Assembly (NCBI GenBank): GCA_019247235.1
Contig: JAFAPG010000104.1
Location: 1 to 12,664 of the forward strand
Reading direction: 5' to 3'
DNA: 12,664 nucleotides
Source: Acidobacteriota bacterium
Lineage (GTDB): Bacteria > Acidobacteriota > Terriglobia > Terriglobales > Acidobacteriaceae
Below are positions 1 to 7,254 of this stretch, piece by piece. Under the pieces are notes generated by a model. That model saw only the letters and a list, made by a program, of their open reading frames with translations, was not told where the DNA came from and did not search any database. Within the stretch, counting starts at the first letter, position 1. Every line of letters starts with the position of its first letter. Position numbers and translations under genes: made by a program.

Positions 1-701
1 ATTTTGCCACTGGGGGCGAAGGTAATAGCGCGGTCAAGCTCAAGTGGTGGTTTTTCGTCGGCGTCGCCTACCCAATGTGCTCCCAGTGCTTCGGCCAACT
101 GACGGTGGGATTTTCCTCGTGTCGATACGTAAACCTCGCAGTTCCAGGCGTGTAACACGTGAATGGCTAGGTGCGCCGAGGCACCAAAGCCGAACAGCCC
201 CACACGCTCGCCCCGCTCCACTCCCGCTACCCGTAAGCTGCGAAAGCCGATGATGCCAGCGCAAAGAAGTGGAGCGGCATCCAGGTCGTCGAGGGACGGG
301 GGAAGCGGAAAGCAGAACTCAGATCGTGCCAACGCGTATTCGGCATATCCACCGTCAACCGTATACCCGGTAAAAGTAGGGAAGTCACAAAGGTTCTCCA
401 AGCCGCGAATGCAATAAGAACAAGTACCATCGGTTGCCCCTACCCACGAGACTCCCACTCGCGTAGCCGTCGCCAATCGATCTCCGGCAATGACTTCGCC
501 CACGATCTGATGGCCGGGAATATTGCGCGGCCTGCGTGGCGCAAGCTCGCCCTCGACGATATGAAGATCGGTCCGGCAAACTCCGCACGCGCGCACGCGT
601 AAAAGAACATGATCAGGCTTTGGCTCGGGCGTGGGGACGTCTTCAATTTTTAGAGGGGATTGGTCTACTGGACAAGGCGAAGTAAGGACGGCCGCTTTCA
701 T
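1..701 (-). CDS. Zinc-dependent alcohol dehydrogenase, 3' end cut by window edge
   Basis: Medium-chain, zinc-dependent alcohol dehydrogenase of the AdhA type, expected to interconvert alcohols and aldehydes with NAD(P)H in the cytoplasm. I translated 233 residues from ATG 699..701 to the window edge without a stop; the family is about 330-350 residues, so the C-terminal third is missing. Visible features are the catalytic zinc site C42 (in GVCRTDLH), H64 (in PGHQ) and C147 (in LLCAG), and a Rossmann glycine motif GFGASAH near residue 171. The structural-zinc loop reads DGTCSYC then C105: three cysteines (94, 97, 105), with D91 where the first Cys normally sits. It lies 122 bases after cobA on the same strand, with a weak ribosome-binding site and a possible TAGAAT -10 element close to the ATG, so it may have its own promoter. 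Its substrate cannot be told from sequence, and a link to nitrogen metabolism is not evident. Confidence 0.9.
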   Translation of the reverse strand, partial: MKAAVLTSPCPVDQSPLKIEDVPTPEPKPDHVLLRVRACGVCRTDLHIVEGELAPRRPRNIPGHQIVGEVIAGDRLATATRVGVSWVGATDGTCSYCIRGLENLCDFPTFTGYTVDGGYAEYALARSEFCFPLPPSLDDLDAAPLLCAGIIGFRSLRVAGVERGERVGLFGFGASAHLAIHVLHAWNCEVYVSTRGKSHRQLAEALGAHWVGDADEKPPLELDRAITFAPSGK

Positions 702-755
702 CGAGGGTTATTCTAACCAGTTGACCTTAAATCATTCTCGATGGTTCTCCGCTTG

Positions 756-794
756 GCACGCCGGGCGGCAACGCGGGACACTGCCGGCCCGTGC
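756..794. repeat. Imperfect inverted repeat between cobA and the alcohol dehydrogenase gene
   Basis: Arms 756..770 and 782..794 pair over 12 base pairs: GCACG with CGTGC, then a CC bulge, GG with CC, a G-G mismatch, and CGGCA with TGCCG. The loop is 11 bases. No T-run follows on either strand, so it is not a classic intrinsic terminator. It could protect the 3' end of the nir-cobA message or pause transcription. The pairing is seen directly; the role is a guess. Confidence 0.45.
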
Positions 795-823
795 ACATTC
801 AATTCCGCGGATGTGCCGGATAT

Positions 824-1597
824 CTAAGAGCCGATGGTCAAAGGTTCGAAATTGTCCGGATAAGTGGCTGGATCGAGCGGGGGATGGTCGGCTACTGCGG
901 CGGTGTCGACGGTCGAACCGATGATTAGCAGGCTGGGCGAGGGAAGCAAGGGAATCAGCGATAGCTGTCCGAGCGAGGTTCGGTAGGCGCGTTCTGAGGG
1001 AAGGGAGATGCTGGATATCACCAGGCAGGCAGTAGCGTGCTCAAAGCCTGACCGCATCAGCCGTTCAGCAATTTTCCTGTGCTCACCGGGCATGTAGACG
1101 ACAACCGTAGTGCGTGAGGGGATGCTCCAGTGGTCGGGTTCGGCTTTGCCGCAGGCATGGTGACCACTGAGGAATAAAATCTGCTCCACGGCTCGCCGGT
1201 CGGTTAATGAAATCTGGGCAGCGGCGGCCGCTCCGAGCGCCGAGGTTACACCCGGCACCACCTCGACCTCGATCCCGGCCTGGCGTAAAGCTGTCAGCTC
1301 CTCACCGGCCCGGCCGAATACTAAAGGATCGCCGCTTTTCAAGCGGACAACAAAGTTTCCTTGTTGTGCAAAAGTGATCAGCAGGCCATTAATCTCCGCT
1401 TGAGTGATCCCCTTTTCTCCGCAACGCTTGCCTACGTTGAGGAGGCGCGCTCTCGGCGAGGCGAGTTGGAGCACTTCTGGCGAGACGAGTGCATCGTGCA
1501 AAATCACGTCGGCCAAGCGCAGGCGATCGGCGGCCTTGAGAGTCATAAGTTCAGGATCTCCAGGGCCGGCGCCGACCAGCGACACTTTACCTTTCAT
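824..1597 (-). CDS. cobA: Uroporphyrinogen-III C-methyltransferase (SUMT)
   Basis: Transfers two methyl groups from S-adenosylmethionine to uroporphyrinogen III, giving precorrin-2, the first step towards siroheme (needed by NirB) and cobalamin. The 257-residue product has the family landmarks: the N-terminal glycine motif VSLVGAGPGDPELMT (residues 5-19), VVRLKSGDPLVFGRAGEE (83-100), and EVVPGVTSA (112-120). It is a stand-alone methyltransferase, not a CysG fusion; the dehydrogenase domain is encoded separately at 7260..7919. I chose ATG 1595..1597 because homology begins at MKGKVSLVG. No good Shine-Dalgarno precedes it. An in-frame GTG at 1658..1660 overlaps the porin TAG stop by one base and would add 21 non-conserved residues, so translation coupled to the porin is an alternative. 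Last recognisable pathway gene of the nirB run. Confidence 0.93.
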   Translation of the reverse strand: MKGKVSLVGAGPGDPELMTLKAADRLRLADVILHDALVSPEVLQLASPRARLLNVGKRCGEKGITQAEINGLLITFAQQGNFVVRLKSGDPLVFGRAGEELTALRQAGIEVEVVPGVTSALGAAAAAQISLTDRRAVEQILFLSGHHACGKAEPDHWSIPSRTTVVVYMPGEHRKIAERLMRSGFEHATACLVISSISLPSERAYRTSLGQLSLIPLLPSPSLLIIGSTVDTAAVADHPPLDPATYPDNFEPLTIGS

Positions 1598-1659
1598 CGC
1601 AGTCTCGCGCCCATGATTGCACTTGTCCCAAAATAAGGAGCTCCCATTTGGCAGCGGCA

Positions 1660-2988
1660 CTAAAACACAAAAGTGGTCGAAGCATACGGGTAGTTATAGG
1701 AGACACCTTGGGTCGCATTCTTCAAGAAGGTCCCAGGAAAGACATGGCCAAAGCCTCCTCCAAACTGGAATTGGCGGGAGAAGTTGTAGCCGAGTGCTGC
1801 GTCAAGTTCTTGGCCTACAAATCGGCCTGCTTTCCCGCTTGCCACGCGCGCCACCACAGCACTGGCGGCGTTATACAGGGCGTCGTGAGGATCGGCCAAC
1901 CACCAGGCATCGTATTTGGTGACCGCGGTCCATTTCTTTGCCGGTTTGGTCTCCAGCGTGAAGCGAGCGTTACGAATGTTCTTCCATCCGACCTGATCGT
2001 CCATGCCGTATTTATCATGGGCAGTCGCGTAGAGTTGATCGAAAGTACCGCGATGGCCGTCTTTCGGATTGGAGTCGCCCGATGCATAGTTATATTCAAG
2101 AGCGATGCGAGGATGCAGGTGAGAGGTGGGGACGGTGCGACCGAGGAGCCAGTGCCCGGCCCATGCTCCCACCGTATCGGTTCCGAGGGACCCGGTTTGG
2201 CGATCCATCTCGAGGCCGTAGTCCCAGTTGGATGGCAGCTTACCCACCATGCGCAAGCCAACGGTGCCAACATTCATCGTTCCTAGGGCCCCGGTCTCGG
2301 TTTTAAGTTGAGACTGGCGCCGCCATAAAAAGTAGGGTTCCACAATGGCATTCGGCACCAGCTTCTCCATTCCGCCATAGGCTCCGTAGAAGTTGTTGCC
2401 GGGCGTGCTCCAGTCAAATTCTCCGTTCTGCTGCTTGACCACGCGCGCGGCAAATAGATCCAGTCGATAACCATTATGGCGCAAGGTTCCGCGCAGGGCG
2501 TCGAAACTGCGAGCGGTATTGTTCCAGTTGGAATTGCCAATCAGCCGCTCATCGCCGAAGGCCAATTCCTGACGTCCCGCGCGAACTCCAACCGATTTTT
2601 TCTCCACATCGCCGATTTCCACGTAGCCTTGACGCAAGTTCATGACATCTTGGTAGGGAGGAGCGGGCGGGTTCTGATTCTTCCAGAAAGCGCGCGCATC
2701 CTGGGCTTGAAAGGCGAATTTCAACCAGCTCTCCGGTTCGAGGGTCATATTCAGGCGCAAGCGACTGAGTAAATAGGTATCGCTGCTATTGCGCTTAAAG
2801 CCGCCGCCGGTGAAGCCCTCCACCCGTGCACGGTACTCCCCCCCGAAGTGCAGCCATTTAGGCAAGGTGTTATTCAAGTCTTCAGAGAGCAAATGGTTCT
2901 GGGTGTTGCCAGCTGCGGTTTGCGCAAGTACCTGCGGACCGGCAACAATCACGAGCAGCAAGCCCCACGCACAGATTACGTATTTCAT
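1660..2988 (-). CDS. Outer-membrane beta-barrel porin, alginate-export (AlgE-like) family
   Basis: A 442-residue exported barrel protein. Residues 1-22 form a signal peptide (hydrophobic GLLLVIVAG core, cleavage likely after VLA before Q23). The protein ends in Phe (TTFVF), the C-terminal signature recognised by the BAM assembly machinery. The body has alternating polar and aromatic strands and family-like stretches such as VRAGRQELAFGDERLIG and a following SFDALRGTL, which resemble the alginate-export porin family. The start at ATG 2986..2988 follows a good ribosome-binding site (AGGAGAA). It sits 34 bases after the FNT channel gene and 62 before cobA, so it appears to be co-transcribed with nitrite reductase. 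The family assignment is moderately firm. The substrate is unknown: alginate is unlikely here, and a nitrate or nitrite conduit is inferred from position alone. Confidence 0.85.
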   Translation of the reverse strand: MKYVICAWGLLLVIVAGPQVLAQTAAGNTQNHLLSEDLNNTLPKWLHFGGEYRARVEGFTGGGFKRNSSDTYLLSRLRLNMTLEPESWLKFAFQAQDARAFWKNQNPPAPPYQDVMNLRQGYVEIGDVEKKSVGVRAGRQELAFGDERLIGNSNWNNTARSFDALRGTLRHNGYRLDLFAARVVKQQNGEFDWSTPGNNFYGAYGGMEKLVPNAIVEPYFLWRRQSQLKTETGALGTMNVGTVGLRMVGKLPSNWDYGLEMDRQTGSLGTDTVGAWAGHWLLGRTVPTSHLHPRIALEYNYASGDSNPKDGHRGTFDQLYATAHDKYGMDDQVGWKNIRNARFTLETKPAKKWTAVTKYDAWWLADPHDALYNAASAVVARVASGKAGRFVGQELDAALGYNFSRQFQFGGGFGHVFPGTFLKNATQGVSYNYPYASTTFVF

Positions 2989-3022
2989 AGTTCTCCTCTA
3001 ATCGTTTGCGGTCGGCTGGCGC

Positions 3023-3895
3023 TTATGGAGTGCTTCCAGTGGGTTCTAGGAATCCCACCTTGGTTTCCGACGATCGCGGTCTGAGTTCCGCCGTGGCCAT
3101 GCGCGGTGCCTCTTTTTCCCGATAAGTGCCATAGAGAGCCAAGCCGGTGAACAAGGCTCCGGAGATGATGTTTCCCAGAGTCACTGGCAGTTGATTCCAA
3201 ATCAACCACTTGCCGATAGACACCTGGGCGCCGAACATCATACCGGCGGGGATGACAAACATATTGACGATTGAGTGTTCAAACCCCTGAGCAAAGAAGG
3301 TCATTATGGGCAGCCACATGGCCACTACTTTGCCCACGGTCGAGCGGGAACAAAGGGCAAGCAAGGCGCCTACCGTCACCATCCAATTGCACAGCATTCC
3401 CTTCACCAGCGCCGCGCTCCACCCCCGCGTGCCCAGTGCCATATAGACGAGAGTTTTATTTTGCGCCGCCATCTTGACGAGGTCGCCAACTTTGCCACTG
3501 CCGCTCGAACCGAAGTTGGTGATCGCCAAATAAAACAGCACACCATACAGCAGGCTGCCGACGAGGTTTCCCGCGTAAACCCAGATCCAGTTGCGCAGCA
3601 ATTTGGACAGAGACACACGGCCTGCGGCCAGGGCCGGTGGCAGCAAAGCAAAATTTCCGGTGGCCAACTCCAGCCCGAGTAGCACCAGCATGACGAACCC
3701 GACGGGAAACAGAATTGCGCCGACAATGGGAGGAAGCCCCTGCGCGCTCGCGACCACAGCAAGCGAGGTGGCGAAGCCGAGGAAGACGCCGGCCAGAGCG
3801 CCGCGGATGAGCATGTCGGCTACCGTAAGGCCGGATTTTTTCTCCGCCGTCGTGATCACCTCGGCAATCAAATCCTTCGGAGCTATGTAGTCCAT
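3023..3895 (-). CDS. nirC: Formate/nitrite transporter (FNT) family channel, probably nitrite
   Basis: Inner-membrane pentameric channel of the FocA/NirC family (290 residues, usual length about 260-290). Visible landmarks are the omega-loop region LELATGNF (residues 75-82), the half-helix motif AGNLVGS (108-114), the pore segment LVKGMLCNWMVTVG (163-176) and the segment GFEHSIVNM with the central pore histidine at H207, all hydrophobic and glycine-rich as expected. The tail after about residue 260 is polar and not conserved. Start ATG 3893..3895 follows an AAGGGAGAAG ribosome-binding site and lies 35 bases after nirD. Placement straight after nirBD points to nitrite uptake or efflux rather than formate; NirC and FocA are hard to separate from sequence alone. 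Confidence 0.93.
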   Translation of the reverse strand: MDYIAPKDLIAEVITTAEKKSGLTVADMLIRGALAGVFLGFATSLAVVASAQGLPPIVGAILFPVGFVMLVLLGLELATGNFALLPPALAAGRVSLSKLLRNWIWVYAGNLVGSLLYGVLFYLAITNFGSSGSGKVGDLVKMAAQNKTLVYMALGTRGWSAALVKGMLCNWMVTVGALLALCSRSTVGKVVAMWLPIMTFFAQGFEHSIVNMFVIPAGMMFGAQVSIGKWLIWNQLPVTLGNIISGALFTGLALYGTYREKEAPRMATAELRPRSSETKVGFLEPTGSTP

Positions 3896-3930
3896 TTGTG
3901 CTTCTCCCTTCTAGTTGGCCTCGCGAAAAA

Positions 3931-4365
3931 TTATTCCTGTGCCGCCCAGGCTTCATCCATCGCCTCGAGAGGAATCGACCATTGTCGACTGTCTCCCGGG
4001 CCGGTCTCGGCCGCGCCCTGAGCCCGCTTGCCCGGCCCATGGGCCTCTGGGAGTTCGACCAGAACGACGCCCTCTTCGACGCGAGTAGGAAAGCTCGAAA
4101 CACAGTGTCCGGAGCTCGCCGGGGACAGGCCTTGCCCGTTTTCTAAGCTGAGTCTCCAGCCGTGCAGAGGACAGACCACGGCTGTGCCCGAGACGATGCC
4201 GTCCGATAAAGGCCCACCGCGATGTGGGCAACGACTGTCAATGGCGACAAATCGGTCGCCTAGATTGAATATGGCAATCTCTCGATTGCCGACAGAAACC
4301 GCTCGGCCTTCGCGCAGGGGGATGTCTTTCGCATAGGTGATGCGTATCCACTGTTTCGCGCTCAT
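3931..4365 (-). CDS. nirD: Nitrite reductase small subunit, Rieske type
   Basis: Small subunit of the assimilatory NAD(P)H nitrite reductase, partner of NirB in the cytoplasm. It has an intact Rieske [2Fe-2S] site: C46-x-H48 in RCPHRGG and C65-x2-H68 in CPLHGW. This resembles the cluster-bearing NasE-like subunits rather than E. coli NirD, which lacks the ligands. Its ATG overlaps the nirB stop in an ATGA arrangement, and GAGG lies just upstream inside nirB, so translation is coupled and the subunits are probably made in balance. At 144 residues it is longer than the usual 105-115; the extra 35 or so C-terminal residues (from LPEAHGPGK) are charged, low in conservation cues and end in a short amphipathic stretch. 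Confidence 0.95.
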   Translation of the reverse strand: MSAKQWIRITYAKDIPLREGRAVSVGNREIAIFNLGDRFVAIDSRCPHRGGPLSDGIVSGTAVVCPLHGWRLSLENGQGLSPASSGHCVSSFPTRVEEGVVLVELPEAHGPGKRAQGAAETGPGDSRQWSIPLEAMDEAWAAQE

Positions 4366-6770
4366 TGCAAGACCTCTTCGAGAGGCTGGATGCGCACGAA
4401 TTGCGTGGGGTGATTAGGCATGTCACGCTCCAGCCAAGCGTCGCGAGCGCGGGCCTTCGACCTTCGCAAACGCTCACGCAAGCCCTGTTTTACGGCATCG
4501 GCGGCATAGATGGTGTCTTTGCGCACCTTTTCAATTCCGAGTCGCTCGACGAAGTCATAGGTGCGCTCGAGGTAGTTGGCATTTTCCCGATAGTATTGAA
4601 AGAACAATCCCGCGGCATCGAGGGCCTGCTCAGTATTCTCCACGGTGATGAGCAAGTCGGCTCTGCGGACTTTCTTGCCCGCCGCTCCGCCAACCACCAC
4701 CTGCCAACTTCCTTCCTGCCCGACCATGCCAATATCTTTCACCGTGGCTTCAGCGCAATTCCGCGGGCAGCCGACGGCCCCCATTTTGAGCTTGTGAGGG
4801 GTGAACAGGTTCTCGAAGCATCGCTCCAGCTCGATGCCCGCGGTGGTTGAATCCTGCACGCCGAAACGGCAAAAATCCGTGCCCACGCAGGTCTTCACCA
4901 TACGCACCCCTTTGGTGTAGGCCTGGCCCGAGCTCATCCCGAGGTCGGCCCACACTTTGGGCAGGTCCGATTTCTGAACCCCCAGCAGGTCGATGCGTTG
5001 GCTGCCGGTGATTTTTACCATGCGCACGCGATATTTTTCTGCCACGTCGGCAATGCGCCGCAGCTCGGCAGCAGAGGTGACTCCGCCACGGATGCGAGGA
5101 ACCACGGAAAAAGTGCCATCTTTTTGAATGTTCGCATGCACGCGGTCATTGATGAAACGGGCGGAGCGATCTTCGTCGTGATCGCCGCACCACAACATGT
5201 CGAGCATGTAACTCAAAGCCGGTTTGCAGATCTCGCAGCCCAGGCCGTTGCCATAGATGTCAAGCACCTCTTGCACGGACTTCAGTTGCTGGCTGCGCAG
5301 AATCTCGCGCAGTTGATCCTCGGCAAAGGGGACGCACTTACAAATGGTCTTTTTAACCTCGGCCTCAAAGTCTGGAACCACCGCTTTAAGCAACTTCTGG
5401 CACAGCTCGCTGCAGCTGCCGCAGCCGGTTGAGGCGCGCGTCGATTCCTTCAACTGAGATAGCGTACAAACCCCTTTATCGTGAATGGCCGCGATCACGG
5501 CGCCCTTCGAAACGCCCATGCAACCGCAGACCGTCTCGCTATCGGACATCTCTGCCACGGCCATTCCCAGGTCGGTGGGGGTTTCGGGAAAAAGCAGTTG
5601 GCGTCGCATGCTGCTGATATCGCTTTCAGAGCGCATCCACTCAAGATAGCGATGGCTGTCTGAGGTATCGCCTACCAGAATCACGCCCGAGAGCTTGTTC
5701 TGTTTGATCGTCAGTCGCTTATAGATACCAAGCGCCGGATCTTCATAACGGATCACCTCCGATCCATCCAACTTCTCCCCGATCTCACCGGCGGAGAAGA
5801 CATCAACGCCCATAATCTTCAGTTTGGCCGCCTGCACGCTACCTTGATACTTCGGCCCTTTGTTGCCGGTTATAGTGGCGGCGAGCACCTTGGCTTGATC
5901 GATGAGAGGCGCGATCAGCCCATAGCAGACGCCATTGTGTTGCACACACTCGCCTACCGCAAAAATGTCGGGATGCGAGGTTTCCATGTGGTCATTTACG
6001 ACGATGCCGCGTTTGACTTCGAGACCGGCTTTTTGCCCCAGCCCAACGTTCGGACGGATGCCGGCCGCGATGACCACTAGTTCAGCGGGAATGCTGCCCC
6101 CACCTTTGAATTGAACGCCCTCAACTCTGCCGTTTCCCAGGATGGCTGTGGTCGATAGACCGAGCAGTACGGTAATTCCCATCTGGTTCATTTTGTTGGC
6201 CAGGTAACTGCCGCCGATAGAATCCAGTTGACGCTCCATGAGCGTCTCCATGAGGTGCACGACGGTAACATCGCAACCCTGGATCTGCAGACCGCGAGCG
6301 GCTTCAAGGCCCAGCAATCCGCCGCCAATCACCACCGCCTTTAATCCCGGACGCGCCTGCTCAAGCAAGGCGCGGGTATCGTCCAGGTTGCGAAAGACAA
6401 AAACCCCATCCTTTTTGACATCCTCGATCGTAGGAATCAGGGGCAAGCTTCCGGTGGCTAGCAGCAGCTTGTCGAACGAAGTCACGCTGCCATCGTCGCC
6501 CGTCACGGTTTTCGCGCCGGCGTCAACATCGACGATGCGTACTCCGAGCTGCAAGTTGATGCCGTTATCTATGTACCAGTCGAGGCCGTTCAGGATAATC
6601 TCGTCAAACGACTTTTCTCCGGCCAGTACTGAGGAGAGAAGAATGCGGTTGTAGTTGACGTAGGTTTCGTCGCCAAAAACCGTGATTTCGAACCGGGGTG
6701 CGTGACGCAGAATCTGCTCTACACAGGCAGTGCCCGCCATTCCATTGCCGACCACCACGAGTTTCTGCAC
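4362..6770 (-). CDS. nirB: Assimilatory nitrite reductase [NAD(P)H] large subunit
   Basis: Reduces nitrite to ammonium with six electrons from NAD(P)H via FAD, iron-sulfur clusters and siroheme. The 802-residue product has all domains in order: FAD-binding VVVGNGMAG (residues 5-13), the nucleotide-binding VVIGGGLLGLEAARG (146-160), two BFD-like [2Fe-2S] modules (C415, C417, C450, C453; then C477, C479, C512, C515), and the sulfite/nitrite reductase domain with siroheme-4Fe-4S ligands C628 and C634 (TCVGTDFC) and C668 and C672 (GCPRNC). I chose the GTG start at 6768..6770: a GGAGG lies nine bases upstream and homology begins at QKLVVVGNG. The frame stays open for about 65 more codons upstream, but that stretch resembles nothing and has no ATG. 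First gene of the nirB-nirD-FNT-porin-cobA run. The only apparent consumer of the siroheme made by CobA and the 7260..7919 product. Confidence 0.97.
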   Translation of the reverse strand: MQKLVVVGNGMAGTACVEQILRHAPRFEITVFGDETYVNYNRILLSSVLAGEKSFDEIILNGLDWYIDNGINLQLGVRIVDVDAGAKTVTGDDGSVTSFDKLLLATGSLPLIPTIEDVKKDGVFVFRNLDDTRALLEQARPGLKAVVIGGGLLGLEAARGLQIQGCDVTVVHLMETLMERQLDSIGGSYLANKMNQMGITVLLGLSTTAILGNGRVEGVQFKGGGSIPAELVVIAAGIRPNVGLGQKAGLEVKRGIVVNDHMETSHPDIFAVGECVQHNGVCYGLIAPLIDQAKVLAATITGNKGPKYQGSVQAAKLKIMGVDVFSAGEIGEKLDGSEVIRYEDPALGIYKRLTIKQNKLSGVILVGDTSDSHRYLEWMRSESDISSMRRQLLFPETPTDLGMAVAEMSDSETVCGCMGVSKGAVIAAIHDKGVCTLSQLKESTRASTGCGSCSELCQKLLKAVVPDFEAEVKKTICKCVPFAEDQLREILRSQQLKSVQEVLDIYGNGLGCEICKPALSYMLDMLWCGDHDEDRSARFINDRVHANIQKDGTFSVVPRIRGGVTSAAELRRIADVAEKYRVRMVKITGSQRIDLLGVQKSDLPKVWADLGMSSGQAYTKGVRMVKTCVGTDFCRFGVQDSTTAGIELERCFENLFTPHKLKMGAVGCPRNCAEATVKDIGMVGQEGSWQVVVGGAAGKKVRRADLLITVENTEQALDAAGLFFQYYRENANYLERTYDFVERLGIEKVRKDTIYAADAVKQGLRERLRRSKARARDAWLERDMPNHPTQFVRIQPLEEVLQ

Positions 6771-6779
6771 GACTTTTGA

Positions 6780-6784
6780 CCTCC
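6780..6784 (-). promoter_or_regulatory. Ribosome-binding site that fixes the nirB GTG start
   Basis: GGAGG on the minus strand, nine bases before GTG 6768..6770. It favours this start over in-frame non-ATG codons farther upstream, such as the TTG at 6963..6965. Confidence 0.75.
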
Positions 6785-6827
6785 GAGCGTACGATCGTCG
6801 TCTCTGGCCAATCGGCCGGTGCCTTAA

Positions 6828-6851
6828 GGCGGGCGCAGGGGAAAGCCCGTC
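6828..6851. repeat. GC-rich hairpin in the nirB leader
   Basis: GGCGGGC (6828..6834) pairs with GCCCGTC (6845..6851) around a ten-base loop, with one G-T wobble on the plus strand and one A-C mismatch in the nirB-sense RNA. It ends about 44 bases before the nirB ribosome-binding site. The nirB-sense strand continues with TTAAGG, so there is no real U-run. It could be a weak attenuator or pause element. Confidence 0.35.
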
Positions 6852-6877
6852 AGACAATTCCTCAGTTGATTGCCAAT

Positions 6878-6895
6878 GGATACGGCCCGGTATCC
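6878..6895 (-). other. Hexaloop hairpin in the nirB leader (distal to promoter)
   Basis: In nirB-sense RNA, GGATAC pairs perfectly with GTATCC around a six-base loop CGGGCC. A second six-base-loop hairpin lies 29 bases upstream. The pairing is seen directly; a regulatory role is speculative. Confidence 0.35.
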
Positions 6896-6924
6896 TTAGG
6901 AAGACCCGAAATATCCAGGTTTGG

Positions 6925-6940
6925 GCCTCGACGGAGAGGC
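6925..6940 (-). other. Hexaloop hairpin in the nirB leader (proximal to promoter)
   Basis: In nirB-sense RNA, GCCTC pairs with GAGGC around the six-base loop TCCGTC. Like the hairpin at 6878..6895, it has G at loop position 4. A five-base stem alone could arise by chance. Confidence 0.3.
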
Positions 6941-7015
6941 AAAATCCAACCAGCCACGATCGCAAGATGCGCCGCCTGGCTTTTAAACCAAACAGCTCCC
7001 ATCTGATCGTACTGT

Positions 7016-7035
7016 GCGGGGAAGTTCTTTCCCGC
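7016..7035. promoter_or_regulatory. Candidate operator dyad
   Basis: GCGGGGAA and TTTCCCGC flank the four bases GTTC, an inverted repeat with one imperfect position out of eight. It sits near the middle of the divergent region, about 245 bases from the nirB start and 225 from the siroheme gene start, as expected of a shared regulator site. As RNA it would fold best in the plus-strand direction (G-U in place of the mismatch). No regulator gene is present to match it with. Confidence 0.4.
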
Positions 7036-7170
7036 GATGCTTAACTATGAGCGAAGCCCGCACTCAGTGGAAATTAAAAATATCTTTGGCGCCCATAACC
7101 TGGAGCGCAAGCCAATACTCGCTTGGCAAAACAGAGCCTTACCGGCCGCATCGAGAGACGCGGTGGGAAT

Positions 7171-7198
7171 TATTTATCGAAACCATCATTATTTTGAA
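7171..7198 (-). promoter_or_regulatory. Possible sigma-70-type promoter for nirB
   Basis: On the minus strand, TTCAAA (7193..7198) and TAAATA (7171..7176) are separated by 16 bases inside the most AT-rich part of the region. The match to TTGACA/TATAAT is only fair. If used, it implies a leader of roughly 390 bases. Confidence 0.2.
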
Positions 7199-7248
7199 TT
7201 TGTTCTTTGCCCATTTTCTGCCCTAATTAGCTCAGAGGCGGCGGCTTC

Positions 7249-7254
7249 GGGAGG
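7249..7254 (+). promoter_or_regulatory. Ribosome-binding site for the TTG-initiated siroheme gene
   Basis: GGGAGG lies five bases before TTG 7260..7262. It supports this rare start because no in-frame ATG or GTG occurs near the start of homology. Confidence 0.6.

Noticed and set aside
1598..1660. Longer cobA starting at GTG 1658..1660
   Set aside because: The 21 extra residues precede the conserved MKGKVSLVG start and have no ribosome-binding site. Kept only as a possible translational-coupling alternative.
1648..2286. 212-codon plus-strand open frame inside the porin gene
   Set aside because: It lies opposite a well-supported gene and encodes no recognisable motif, so I take it as a shadow frame of GC-rich coding DNA. 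The same goes for 3456..4103 (minus), 4998..5432 (plus) and 7189..7902 (minus).
6771..6965. In-frame upstream extension of nirB by about 65 codons
   Set aside because: There is no ATG (the farthest start would be TTG at 6963..6965), no resemblance to NirB N-termini, and GGAGG is correctly placed for GTG 6768..6770.
7111..7127. GCCAA-N7-TTGGC as a LysR-type or similar operator
   Set aside because: The arms are only five bases and overlap an alternative CAAGC/GCTTG pairing. Chance is a fair explanation, so I only note it within the region entry.
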